From contig NZ_JXBB01000011.1 of assembly GCF_001653195.1 (NCBI RefSeq), positions 1 to 39,882 on the forward strand: 39,882 nucleotides of DNA. Reading direction: 5' to 3'. This DNA comes from Hydrogenibacillus schlegelii (GTDB taxonomy: Bacteria > Bacillota > Bacilli > Thermicanales > DSM-22653). A program made the position numbers and the translations under genes. This document shows, one piece after another, positions 31,399 to 39,403 of the stretch (position 1 is its first letter; every line of letters begins with the position of its first letter). The notes beneath the pieces are model-generated. The model searched no databases and was not told where the DNA came from. It saw only the letters and a program-made list of their open reading frames with translations.

Positions 31399-32229
31399 TC
31401 ACTCCGCCGGCGGCTCTTCCTTAAACCACTTGCGGTACAGCTCGGCGTACTGGCCGCTTTCCCTGAGCTCCTTCAGGAAGTCGTTGACGTACTGGGTGAA
31501 CTTCTCGTCGCCCTTCCGGATGCCGATGCCGTACGGCTCCTTCGTGAACAGCCCGCCGACGAGCTCGAAATTCGGATCCTGCTGGGCGTAGCCCATGAGG
31601 ATGATGTTGTCCGTCGTCATGGCGTCCACCTTGCCGCTCTTTAAGGCCGCAAACGCCTCGGCGTAGTTGTCGTATTCGAGCACCTGTGCCTTCGGCGCTT
31701 TCTCGCGGATGTTTTTCACCGAGGTGGACCCTTTGACGCCGGCGACCTTCGTGTTTTCGTTCAGGTCTTCGATGCCCCGGATCGGGGACCCCTTCGGGAC
31801 GAGCAGCGACTGGCCGGCGGTGTAGTAGACGTCGGAGAAGTTGATCTCCTTTTTGCGCTCGTCGGTGATCGTCATCGTGGCGACGATGATGTCGATGTCG
31901 CCGTTTTTGAGCATCGGAATGCGGGTCGAGGAGGTGACTTCTTTCAGTTCGATCTTGTTCTCGTCGCCGAGGATCTTCTTTGCCAGCGCCTTGGCGATGT
32001 CGACGTCGAAGCCTTCCACTTCGCCGGTCTTCGGATTTTTGTAGCCCATGAGCGGCGTGTCGTACTTGACGCCGGCGATGAGCTTGCCCCGCTCCTGGAT
32101 GAGGTCCAGGGTGCTCTTTCCTTCCTGGGCGCCTTCTTTGCTCCCGGAACTGCAGGCGGCCAGGGTGAAGGCGAGCGCGAAAGCCGCGGCGAGGGCAGCC
32201 CAGCGGTACGGACGGTGACGGCGCGTCAT
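31399..32229 (-). CDS. glnH: Polar amino acid ABC transporter substrate-binding lipoprotein
   Basis: A 276-residue family-3 solute-binding protein. The signal ends in LAAC with lipidated Cys26, followed by a Ser/Gly linker. The mature part has IAGVKYDTPLMGYKNPKTGEVEGFDVDIAKALA, the ring-stacking Phe/Tyr and the family motif, SSTRIPMLKNGDIDIIVATMTIT and the Asp-rich C-terminal lobe. It captures glutamine, glutamate or a similar amino acid outside the membrane. The ATG has AAAGGAGGGG upstream. It lies between the ATPase gene (21 bases) and the hairpin-bearing gap to the permeases, so more of it than of the permeases should be made. Confidence 0.88.
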   Translation of the reverse strand: MTRRHRPYRWAALAAAFALAFTLAACSSGSKEGAQEGKSTLDLIQERGKLIAGVKYDTPLMGYKNPKTGEVEGFDVDIAKALAKKILGDENKIELKEVTSSTRIPMLKNGDIDIIVATMTITDERKKEINFSDVYYTAGQSLLVPKGSPIRGIEDLNENTKVAGVKGSTSVKNIREKAPKAQVLEYDNYAEAFAALKSGKVDAMTTDNIILMGYAQQDPNFELVGGLFTKEPYGIGIRKGDEKFTQYVNDFLKELRESGQYAELYRKWFKEEPPAE

Positions 32230-32250
32230 CGAACCCCTCCTTTTATTTTT

Positions 32251-32982
32251 TCATCCGTGGCTCAGAATCCGTTTTAAAAAGGCCCGCGCCCGCTCTTCCT
32301 TCGGGCGGGTGAAAAATTCCTCCGGCGGCGCGTCTTCGAGAATCTCCCCCTGGTCCATAAAGACGATCCGGTCGGCCACCTCCCGGGCAAACCCCATCTC
32401 GTGCGTGACGATGACCATCGTCATGCCTTCTTCGGCGAGCATTTTCATCACGGCGAGCACCTCGCCGATCATCTCCGGGTCGAGGGCGCTCGTCGGCTCA
32501 TCGAAGAGCATGATCTTCGGCCTCATGGCCAGCCCCCGGGCGATGGCGACCCGCTGCTGCTGGCCGCCGGAAAGCTGCGCCGGATAGGCGTGGATTTTGT
32601 CGAGGAGGCCCACCTTTTCCAGATAAAAGCGGGCGATCTTTTCCGCTTCGGCCCGGGGCATCTTGAGCACCTTCGTCGGGGCGAGGATGATGTTCTCCAG
32701 CACCGTCATGTGGGGGTAGAGGTTGAAGTGCTGGAAGACCATGCCGATGTTTCGCCGGAGCTTGTTGAGGTCGGTCCCCTTTTGGTGCACCGGGATGCCG
32801 TCGACGATAAGTTCGCCGCTCGTGATCGGCTCCAGGCCGTTGATCGTCCGAAGAAGCGTCGATTTTCCGGAACCGGACGGGCCGATGATGACGACGACTT
32901 CGCCGGCGCGGATCGTCAGGGTGATGTTTTTGAGCACGTGGAAGGCTCCGTAGTGCTTGTTCACGTTTTTAAATTCGATCAT
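32251..32982 (-). CDS. glnQ: Polar amino acid ABC transporter ATP-binding protein
   Basis: A 243-residue ABC ATPase. Walker A is GPSGSGKST (34-42), Q loop [14 protein letters not shown], signature [15 protein letters not shown], Walker [15 protein letters not shown] and switch His in VTHEMGF. Length and layout are those of GlnQ. It energises import by the permeases downstream. No clear promoter lies in the 94 bases between it and the speE stop, so it may be co-transcribed with speE. Related to EhuA in the ectoine operon but clearly different in N-terminus. Confidence 0.92.
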   Translation of the reverse strand: MIEFKNVNKHYGAFHVLKNITLTIRAGEVVVIIGPSGSGKSTLLRTINGLEPITSGELIVDGIPVHQKGTDLNKLRRNIGMVFQHFNLYPHMTVLENIILAPTKVLKMPRAEAEKIARFYLEKVGLLDKIHAYPAQLSGGQQQRVAIARGLAMRPKIMLFDEPTSALDPEMIGEVLAVMKMLAEEGMTMVIVTHEMGFAREVADRIVFMDQGEILEDAPPEEFFTRPKEERARAFLKRILSHG

Positions 32983-33076
32983 CGCACCCCTCGCCTGCCC
33001 GTCGCCCCCGACCGGCCCCTCACCCCCGGCCGGCGGCGCCGTATGGCATGTAGTCTAGTGGATCCGGTCGGCAAAA

Positions 33077-33946
33077 TCAACCGGACGGGCCTTCGGGGCG
33101 GATGCGCTCCACGACATACGGCGGGAGGGCAAACGCCGCCCGCATGACGTCGGTCGTGGCGTAGCGGGTCCGGATGCCGGGGTCGAGGGGACGCACGGCC
33201 TCGTATCGCCGGCTGGCCAGGGTAAAGAGCCAGAGGCCGCTCGGATAGCTCGGGACGACGGCGAGGTACGGCCGGACGATCGGGAACAGGGCCTCGAGGG
33301 CACGGAGGGTTCGGCGGGCCGTCTCGGGATGGTGGAACGGGGAGTCGGTCTGGGCGACGAGGAGGCCGTCTTCGGCGAGGAGGCGGGCCAGCGCTTCGTA
33401 AAACGGCGACTCGAAAAGCACCGTCGCCGGTCCGATCGGGTCGGCGGCGTCGACGATGATGACGTCATAGGGGCCGTCGGCCCGGGCGGCGAAACGGGCG
33501 CCGTCTTCGAAATGGAGCCGAAGGCGGGGGTCGAGGGCCTCGCCGGCGATCTCCGGCAGATACCGGCGGCTCGCCTCGACGACGGTTTGGTCGATTTCGA
33601 CGAGGTCGACCGAGCGGACGAAGGGGTATTTGAGCACTTCGCGGGCCGCGCCGAGGTCGCCGCCGCCGATGATGAGCACCCGCTCGGCCCGGGGATGGAC
33701 CGACAGCGGCACGTGGGCGATCATCTCGTTGTAGATAAACCCTTCGGCGACCGTCGTCTGGATGATGCCGTCGAGGATGAGGGCGCGGCCGAACGGCACG
33801 GTGTCGGCGATCATGACGTGCTGAAAGGGCGACTGGGCTTCGAACAGGACGTCGGTGATGCGGACGCTCGTCAACAGGCCCGGCTCGTCGTCGGTAAGCC
33901 ACAGCTCTCCGCCCAGGCGGGTGAGGTGCTTCGGCAGTCGGTTCAT
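33077..33946 (-). CDS. speE: Spermidine synthase-like aminopropyltransferase
   Basis: A 289-residue enzyme of the spermidine synthase fold, which moves an aminopropyl group from decarboxylated SAM to a polyamine. The N-terminal beta domain has PFQHVMIADTVPFGRALILDG; the Rossmann part has LIIGGGDLGAAREVLKY, DLVEIDQTVV, YDVIIVDAADPIGPA with the catalytic Asp, and SYPSGLWLFTLAS. The usual GGGDGG is here GGGDLG, so the pocket that binds the donor may differ. ATG 33946 is taken because AAGGGAGA precedes it; ten further in-frame codons are left out. First gene on this minus-strand block, with a promoter near 34025. Confidence 0.85.
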   Translation of the reverse strand: MNRLPKHLTRLGGELWLTDDEPGLLTSVRITDVLFEAQSPFQHVMIADTVPFGRALILDGIIQTTVAEGFIYNEMIAHVPLSVHPRAERVLIIGGGDLGAAREVLKYPFVRSVDLVEIDQTVVEASRRYLPEIAGEALDPRLRLHFEDGARFAARADGPYDVIIVDAADPIGPATVLFESPFYEALARLLAEDGLLVAQTDSPFHHPETARRTLRALEALFPIVRPYLAVVPSYPSGLWLFTLASRRYEAVRPLDPGIRTRYATTDVMRAAFALPPYVVERIRPEGPSG

Positions 33947-34020
33947 CTCGTCTCCCTTCTTTCGGCGCATCGGCAAACGGACGGCCGTTCGGCCGCCGTT
34001 CGGTCAAAAGCCCGTGCCAC

Positions 34021-34029
34021 ATTATAACA
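34021..34029 (-). promoter_or_regulatory. Extended -10 promoter of speE
   Basis: The minus strand reads TGTTATAAT, a perfect extended -10, about 75 bases upstream of the speE start. Confidence 0.6.
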
Positions 34030-34504
34030 TATCCTTTCGGGCGGGACGATGGCCCGCCCGGACGAGGCGCGGGACCGCGACGCGGCGGCCGCCCGCTCGG
34101 GATTCAGAATAGGCGCTCGGCCGCGCCGTCGAGCGCCGGCCCGCGTTCACCGCCCGGCTTCGGCCCATGGCCGCGCTCCGTCTGACCCTGAACGGAAGGG
34201 GGCGGCCGGGGCCGCCGGGGCAGCACAAAAACCCCCTCTTGTCGGAAAGGTTGGAATGGCGGTATCATATGAAGGATCGGACGTCTGATGAGTGCCGTGC
34301 CGGCGATCGGTTTCGGACGAAGAACGATGCGGATCGCGGTATGGCGGGAAAAGCCGGAAAGGGGCGGGGGAATGGGATCGGGTGGGAGCCGAACCCGCGC
34401 AAGGGGACGATCGCCCGGCGCCGGCCGACCGCCGCCCTTTTGCCGCCGGTTTCGCCGGAGGAGCGGGCCAAGCTGCGCCGAACGCTCGTCGCGCGGCGGA
34501 AGCG
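34030..34504. other. Region without a recognisable intact gene
   Basis: Several reading frames cross this stretch, but none has a domain I can name. The frame from ATG 34341 has an Arg-rich product without a matching family. The 3' part may be the scrambled N-terminal half of the regulator remnant that follows. Confidence 0.4.
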
Positions 34505-34729
34505 CCGGAAGACGCCCTCGTCCAGGTGCACCGCCGTCTTCTTCGCCGGCCGGGGCGCTTCGAGGCGGTGATCGGCGATCACCGGGCGATCGCCGCCGTT
34601 GGTCGGGTCGATCCGGCGGCTGCCCGCCGGGCGATGGCGCGGCATCTCGGCCGGGTCGAGCGGTGGATCGGCTGCCGCGGCGCGGTTCCCCGGCGCGGCC
34701 CGAAAACCGAGGGGAGGGCGGGGCGATGA
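34505..34729 (+). pseudogene. Remnant of a GntR-family FCD-domain regulator (LldR/GlcC-like)
   Basis: The frame ending at 34729 reads VHRRLLRRPGRFEAVIGDHRAI, then VDPAAARRAMARHLGRVERWI, which is the end of an FCD effector domain: the conserved HRAI helix, the D-P-x-x-A-R element and MxxHL-x2-V. About 60 residues are recognisable; the winged-helix domain and the first part of the FCD domain are absent or scrambled. The stop overlaps the glcE start in an ATGA, the position expected of a regulator gene once translated with the glycolate oxidase genes. FCD regulators of this type respond to lactate or glycolate. Likely inactive. Confidence 0.6.
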
Positions 34730-36147
34730 CGGACCGAGAAAGGCGGCTCGATTCGGTTCTTCCCGGCCGCTTTCGGAAGGTGGCGGACGACCGCTACGGC
34801 GGGCTTCCGCCGACGATGGTCGTGCCGCGAACGGTCGAAGAGGCGCAGGCGATCGTCCGGGAGGCGCGGGCTTCCGGGGAGACGGTGGCCTGGTTCGGCA
34901 CCGGAAGCCGCCGCGGTCTGGGCCGGCCGGCAACGGCGGCGATCGGCCTTTCGCTCATGGCGCTCAAAGGCGTCGTCGACTATCGGCCCCACGATCTCGT
35001 CGTTACCGTGCGGGCGGGGACGACGGTGGCGGAGCTTGCCGCCGTCCTCGCTCCGGAAGGGCAGCGGCTGGCCGTCGACGTGCCGAACCCGGAGCGGACG
35101 ACGATCGGCGGCGCGGTGGCGGCCGACGCGTTCGGCTGGAGGCGCCATCGCCACGGGGGGTTTCGCGATCATCTGCTCGGCCTGCGGATGATCTCCGCCT
35201 CCGGCGATCTTCTCCGGTTTGGCGGCACGGTGATGAAAAACGTCGCCGGCTACGACATGCCCAAGCTCGCCGTCGGCGCCCTCGGGACGATCGGCGGCGC
35301 GGTGGAGTTTTCCTTTCGCCTGCGGCCGCTTCCGCGGGCGCGGGCAAGCGTGGTCGCTTTTTTTCCGCCGGCGCGCTGGCCGGAGATCGAAGCGGCCCTT
35401 GCGGCGGCGCTTCGGGCGCCGATCGAACCGGAGGCGCTCTGGCTGCTTTCGCCGGCGGCGGCGGGCGATGCGGCGGGGCGGTGGGGGCTGGTGGTCCCCT
35501 TCGCCGGAGAGCCGGCGGCGATCGCGGCGGAAGAGGAGCGGCTGCGCCGGCTTCTTCCGCGGGGGGCGGGCGTCGAGGTGTCGACCGTCGGAGAAGCGGA
35601 GGAGCGGGCGCTGTTCGATCGCCTGTCGGCCGCCCTGGCCGGAAGCCCGCCCTGGCCGGCCTTTTATCGACCGATGGAAGGGTCCGAGGCGGTGGCCCGC
35701 GCCGAAGGGGAACCGGGGGCTCAAGCCGGGGACGCGGAGGCGCAAGCGCCGGATTCGGCGCCCGATCGCGCTCCGATCGTCCTCCGATTCGGGCTTCGCT
35801 CAACGGACGTGCCGGAAGCGCTCCGGCAGGCGGAGGCGCTCGGGCGGGCGGAAGGGTTTTCGCCGCAGGTGTTCGGCTGTTTCGGAAGCGGCGTGGCCTG
35901 GGCGGTGCTGGGCGGCGCATCGGCCGACGCCGCGCCGTCGGAGATCGAGGCGGCCCGGCGGGTGATCGCGGCGCTTCGGGAGGCCTTTCCGTATCCCCGC
36001 GGCATCGTCCGCATCGAGCATGGGCCGGCGACCCTGCGGCAGGCGGTCGACCCGTGGGGGATCGACGAGCGGACGGCGTCCCTCTTTCGTCGTCTGCACC
36101 GGGCGCTCGATCCGGAGGGGCGTTTTTTGGCGGCCCGGCTGGCGTAG
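34726..36147 (+). CDS. glcE: Glycolate oxidase FAD-binding subunit GlcE
   Basis: A 473-residue FAD-binding (VAO family) subunit of the glycolate oxidase complex, which oxidises glycolate to glyoxylate. The FAD domain has VAWFGTGSRRGLGRPAT, PNPERTTIGGAVAADAFG, GTVMKNVAGYDMPKLAVGALGTIG and a C-terminal cap ending ERTASLFRRLHRALDPEGRF. About 35 residues around 325-350, rich in Ala, Glu, Gly and Asp, look like an insertion or linker; the protein is longer than many GlcE (about 350-400). The ATG has GGGGAGGG upstream and overlaps the regulator remnant. A 220-base gap to glcF holds a GC hairpin around 36200-36245 but no gene. Confidence 0.85.
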   Translation: MTDRERRLDSVLPGRFRKVADDRYGGLPPTMVVPRTVEEAQAIVREARASGETVAWFGTGSRRGLGRPATAAIGLSLMALKGVVDYRPHDLVVTVRAGTTVAELAAVLAPEGQRLAVDVPNPERTTIGGAVAADAFGWRRHRHGGFRDHLLGLRMISASGDLLRFGGTVMKNVAGYDMPKLAVGALGTIGGAVEFSFRLRPLPRARASVVAFFPPARWPEIEAALAAALRAPIEPEALWLLSPAAAGDAAGRWGLVVPFAGEPAAIAAEEERLRRLLPRGAGVEVSTVGEAEERALFDRLSAALAGSPPWPAFYRPMEGSEAVARAEGEPGAQAGDAEAQAPDSAPDRAPIVLRFGLRSTDVPEALRQAEALGRAEGFSPQVFGCFGSGVAWAVLGGASADAAPSEIEAARRVIAALREAFPYPRGIVRIEHGPATLRQAVDPWGIDERTASLFRRLHRALDPEGRFLAARLA

Positions 36148-36367
36148 CGGCCGATGCCGGTACGGACCGCCCCGGGCCCGTTCGGCGGATCTTGGTTTCC
36201 GCGCATCGGAGGGCTTTGCCCGCCGGCCCCTTCGGGCGGCAAGGGATGGGGCGGTTTTGGACGGCCGGGGCGGCGGTGAAGCGGATCGGGGGGCCGTTCG
36301 GAAGCGTTCGGCGTCCCGCCGGCGCCCGGGGCGGTTGAGAAATAGGACCGGAAGGAGGGGCGGCAGG

Positions 36368-37876
36368 ATGGCGCGAGAAATCGAAGCAGCCGAGGCGGAG
36401 GCGGGGGGACGGCCGGGAACGGACCGTGCCGGCCGGCGCTCTCCGGGGTTTCCGTATCCGGATCCGCCGCAGGCGCCGGATTATGAACTTTGCGTCCACT
36501 GCGGCCTGTGTCTCGACGTGTGCCCGACGTATCTCGAGCGCGGCGAGGAGCTCCATTCGCCGCGGGGGCGGGTGTTTCTCATCCGCCAGGCGGCGGAAGG
36601 ACGCCTTCCCCTCGACGCGGGCCTTTACGAGGCCGTCTTTCAGTGCCTCGACTGCCGGGCCTGCGAGACGGCTTGTCCGTCCGGCGTGCCGGTCGGCCGG
36701 CTGATCGAAGCGGCCCGCGGGCAGGTCGTCCGGGCGATGCCGTCGCGGGGGTTCCGGCGCTTCGTCGAGGCGACGCTCCTTCGCGGCCTCATTCCCCATC
36801 CGAGGCGCCTCGACCGGGCGGCGGCGCTCCTTCGCCTGTACCAGCGAAGCGGTCTGGCCCGAGCGGCCCGGGCCCTTCGCCTGACGAAGCTTTTGCCGCC
36901 CCCGCTCCGAAAGCTGGAGCGGGCGCTTCCGGCCGTCCGCCGCTCCGTCCGCCGGCGGTATCCGGAAGCGCTGCCGGCGCTTCGACCGTCTGCGGCGGCG
37001 CGGGCCGAAGCGGCGGTCGCGGCCGCCCCCCGATCGGGATCCGAGGCGCGCCCGCCGGTCTCCCTCGCCGCGGCCGCTTCCGCGCCCGCCGCGCCTCCGG
37101 CGTTCAGGCCGGAATTCAAGCGGCCGAAGCGGGTCGGGGTGTTCACCGGCTGCGTCATGGACGTCTGGTATGCGGACGTCAACGAAGCGACGGTGCGGGT
37201 CCTCCGGGAAAACGGCTACGACGTCGTCATCCCGAAGGACCAGCGGTGCTGCGGCGCGCTTCACGTCCACGCCGGCGATCGGGAGACGGGAAAGGCGCTC
37301 GCCCGGGCCAACCTCGAGGCCTTTCTCTCCCGGGACGTCGACGCGATCGTCGTCAACGCCGCCGGCTGCGGGGCGGCGCTGAAAGAATACGGCCATCTGC
37401 TGGCCGAGGATCCGGAGCGGGAGCGGGCGGAAGCGTTTGCCGAAAAAGTTTACGACGTCAGCGAATTCCTCGTCCGTTTCGGTTTTCGGCCGCCGACGGG
37501 GCGCGTCGAGGCGACGGTGACCTATCACGAGGCCTGCCATCTCGCCCACGCTCAGGGGATTCGCGAGGCGCCCCGGGCGCTCCTTCGGAGCATCCCCGGC
37601 CTTCGCCTCGTCGAGATGCCGGAGGCGGACCACTGCTGTGGAAGCGCCGGCATCTACAACCTCACCCACCCGGAGATGGCGGAGGCGCTTCTCCGCCGCA
37701 AGGTGGCCAACGTGCCGGCCGAAGCGGAGGCGGTGGCGATGGGCAATCCCGGCTGCATGCTGCAGATCGCGTCCGGCCTGCTGGAGGCCGGGCGACGGAC
37801 GGAAGTGGTGCATACCGTCGCGCTGCTCGATCGGGCTTACCGCGCCGAAACCCACGGAAAGGAGGAGGCGCCATGA
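36368..37876 (+). CDS. glcF: Glycolate oxidase iron-sulfur subunit GlcF
   Basis: A 502-residue iron-sulfur protein. Two ferredoxin motifs, CVHCGLCLDVCP and CLDCRACETACP, bind two 4Fe-4S clusters. After an Ala/Pro/Arg-rich linker (about 215-255) come two CCG domains, with FTGCVMDVWY, RCCGALHVHAGD, HEACHLAHAQG and HCCGSAGIYNL. It carries electrons from the GlcD/GlcE flavins toward the quinone pool. The first about 35 residues are polar and rich in Ala and Glu. ATG 36368 has AAGGAGGGG seven bases upstream. Its stop overlaps the glcD start in an ATGA, so GlcF and GlcD are probably made together. Confidence 0.9.
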   Translation: MAREIEAAEAEAGGRPGTDRAGRRSPGFPYPDPPQAPDYELCVHCGLCLDVCPTYLERGEELHSPRGRVFLIRQAAEGRLPLDAGLYEAVFQCLDCRACETACPSGVPVGRLIEAARGQVVRAMPSRGFRRFVEATLLRGLIPHPRRLDRAAALLRLYQRSGLARAARALRLTKLLPPPLRKLERALPAVRRSVRRRYPEALPALRPSAAARAEAAVAAAPRSGSEARPPVSLAAAASAPAAPPAFRPEFKRPKRVGVFTGCVMDVWYADVNEATVRVLRENGYDVVIPKDQRCCGALHVHAGDRETGKALARANLEAFLSRDVDAIVVNAAGCGAALKEYGHLLAEDPERERAEAFAEKVYDVSEFLVRFGFRPPTGRVEATVTYHEACHLAHAQGIREAPRALLRSIPGLRLVEMPEADHCCGSAGIYNLTHPEMAEALLRRKVANVPAEAEAVAMGNPGCMLQIASGLLEAGRRTEVVHTVALLDRAYRAETHGKEEAP

Positions 37877-39375
37877 TCGAATCCCGGGTCGCGGCGGATG
37901 CCTGGCGCCGCGAAGGCGCCGCTCTTCCCGGGCCAGAGGAGGACTTTCCGCCGCCCCTTCCCCGGGCGGTGGCGGCGGCGATCCGGTCGATCGTCGGGGA
38001 GCGGTTCTTCCTGGAAGATCCGGCGTCGCTTCTCGCCTACGCCTGCGACGGTCAGACGCTCATCTGCCGTCCTCCCCGGGCGGTCGTGCTTCCGGCGACG
38101 ACGGAAGAGGTGGCGGCGGTCGTCCGCCTCCTCTACGACGCCGGGATCCCGTATCTTCCGCGGGGCGCCGGAACGGGCTTAAGCGGGGGTGCCGTCCCGC
38201 TGAACGGAGAGGTCGTCTTAAGCCTCGCCCGGATGAAGCGGATCCTTCACGTCGATCCGGTCAACCGGCTGGCGGTCGTTCAGCCGGGGGTCGTCAACCT
38301 CCGCCTCTCTCAGGCGGTGGCATCGGAGGGGCTCTACTTCGCGCCGGATCCCTCCAGCCAGTACGCGTGCACGGTCGGCGGCAACGTCGGGGAAAACGCC
38401 GGCGGCGCCCACTGCCTCAAGTACGGCGTGACGACGAACCACGTCCTCGCCCTCCGGGTCGTCCTTCCGGACGGGGAGGTCGTCGACCTCGGCGGTCCGC
38501 CCGGAACCCCGGGGCCGGACCTCGTCGGCCTCTGGACGGGTTCCGAGGGGACCCTCGGCATCGTCACCGAACTCACCGTCCGGCTTTTGCCGCTTCCGGA
38601 AGGCCGGCGGACGGCCCTCGCCTATTTCGATACGGTCGACGCCGCCAGCCGGACGGTGGCGGACATCATGGCCGCCGGGATCGTTCCCGCCGCCCTCGAG
38701 ATGATGGACGCCGTCGCCATCGAAGGGGTGGAGCGGGGGAAAAAGCCGGCGGGGCATCCGCCGGATGTCGAGGCGCTCCTCCTCATCGAGGTGGACGGCG
38801 TCGAGGCGGGCCTCGACGCCGAGATGGAACGGATTGTCGCCGTCTGCCGGAAAAACGGCGTGCGGTCGGTCAAGGTCGCCGAAAGCGAGGCGGAGCGGCG
38901 GCTCTGGTGGGACAACCGGAAGACGGCCTTCGCCGCCATGGGGGCGATCTCGCCCAACTATCTCGTGCAGGACGGGGTGATCCCCCTCAGCACGCTGCCG
39001 GACGTGCTGCGGCGGATCCGGGCCATCGGCGAAAAATACGGCCTTCGCATCGCCAACGTCTTTCACGCCGGGGACGGCAACCTCCATCCGCTCATCCTGT
39101 ACGACGGGCGGGTGCCGGGAGAAGCGGAGCGGGCGGAAGCGGCGGGCCTGGAGGCGCTCCGGGTCTGCGTCGAGGTCGGCGGATCGATCACCGGCGAACA
39201 CGGCGTCGGCATCGAGAAACGGGAGGCGATGTGCTTCATGTTCGACCCGCCGGAACTCGAGGCGATGCGGGCCGTCCGGGCGGCCTTCGATCCGAAGGGG
39301 CTTCTCAACGCCGCCAAGCTCATTCCGACGCCGGGACGCTGCGGCGAGGTGAAGGCGGCCGCATGGGAAGGGTGA
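37873..39375 (+). CDS. glcD: Glycolate oxidase FAD subunit GlcD
   Basis: A 500-residue FAD-dependent catalytic subunit of glycolate oxidase. The N-terminal FAD domain has YLPRGAGTGLSGGAVP, ACTVGGNVGENAGGAHCLKYGVT and LVGLWTGSEGTLGIVT; the cap has HAGDGNLHPLILYD and GGSITGEHGVGIEKRE, and the protein ends NAAKLIPTPGRCGEVK with a few extra residues. All family landmarks are present, so the downstream insertion did not truncate it. The ATG has AAAGGAGG upstream. Together with GlcE and GlcF it would salvage glycolate, for example that made by Rubisco oxygenation. The TnpB gene begins 28 bases later. Confidence 0.92.
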   Translation: MIESRVAADAWRREGAALPGPEEDFPPPLPRAVAAAIRSIVGERFFLEDPASLLAYACDGQTLICRPPRAVVLPATTEEVAAVVRLLYDAGIPYLPRGAGTGLSGGAVPLNGEVVLSLARMKRILHVDPVNRLAVVQPGVVNLRLSQAVASEGLYFAPDPSSQYACTVGGNVGENAGGAHCLKYGVTTNHVLALRVVLPDGEVVDLGGPPGTPGPDLVGLWTGSEGTLGIVTELTVRLLPLPEGRRTALAYFDTVDAASRTVADIMAAGIVPAALEMMDAVAIEGVERGKKPAGHPPDVEALLLIEVDGVEAGLDAEMERIVAVCRKNGVRSVKVAESEAERRLWWDNRKTAFAAMGAISPNYLVQDGVIPLSTLPDVLRRIRAIGEKYGLRIANVFHAGDGNLHPLILYDGRVPGEAERAEAAGLEALRVCVEVGGSITGEHGVGIEKREAMCFMFDPPELEAMRAVRAAFDPKGLLNAAKLIPTPGRCGEVKAAAWEG

Positions 39376-39403
39376 GGGCGCGGTTCCCTGGAGGCGCTTC
39401 AGC

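Noticed and set aside
35003-37855. 950-codon minus-strand frame across glcE and glcF
   Set aside because: Low-complexity Pro/Arg/Ala product, fully antisense to recognisable genes; no ribosome site or domain.
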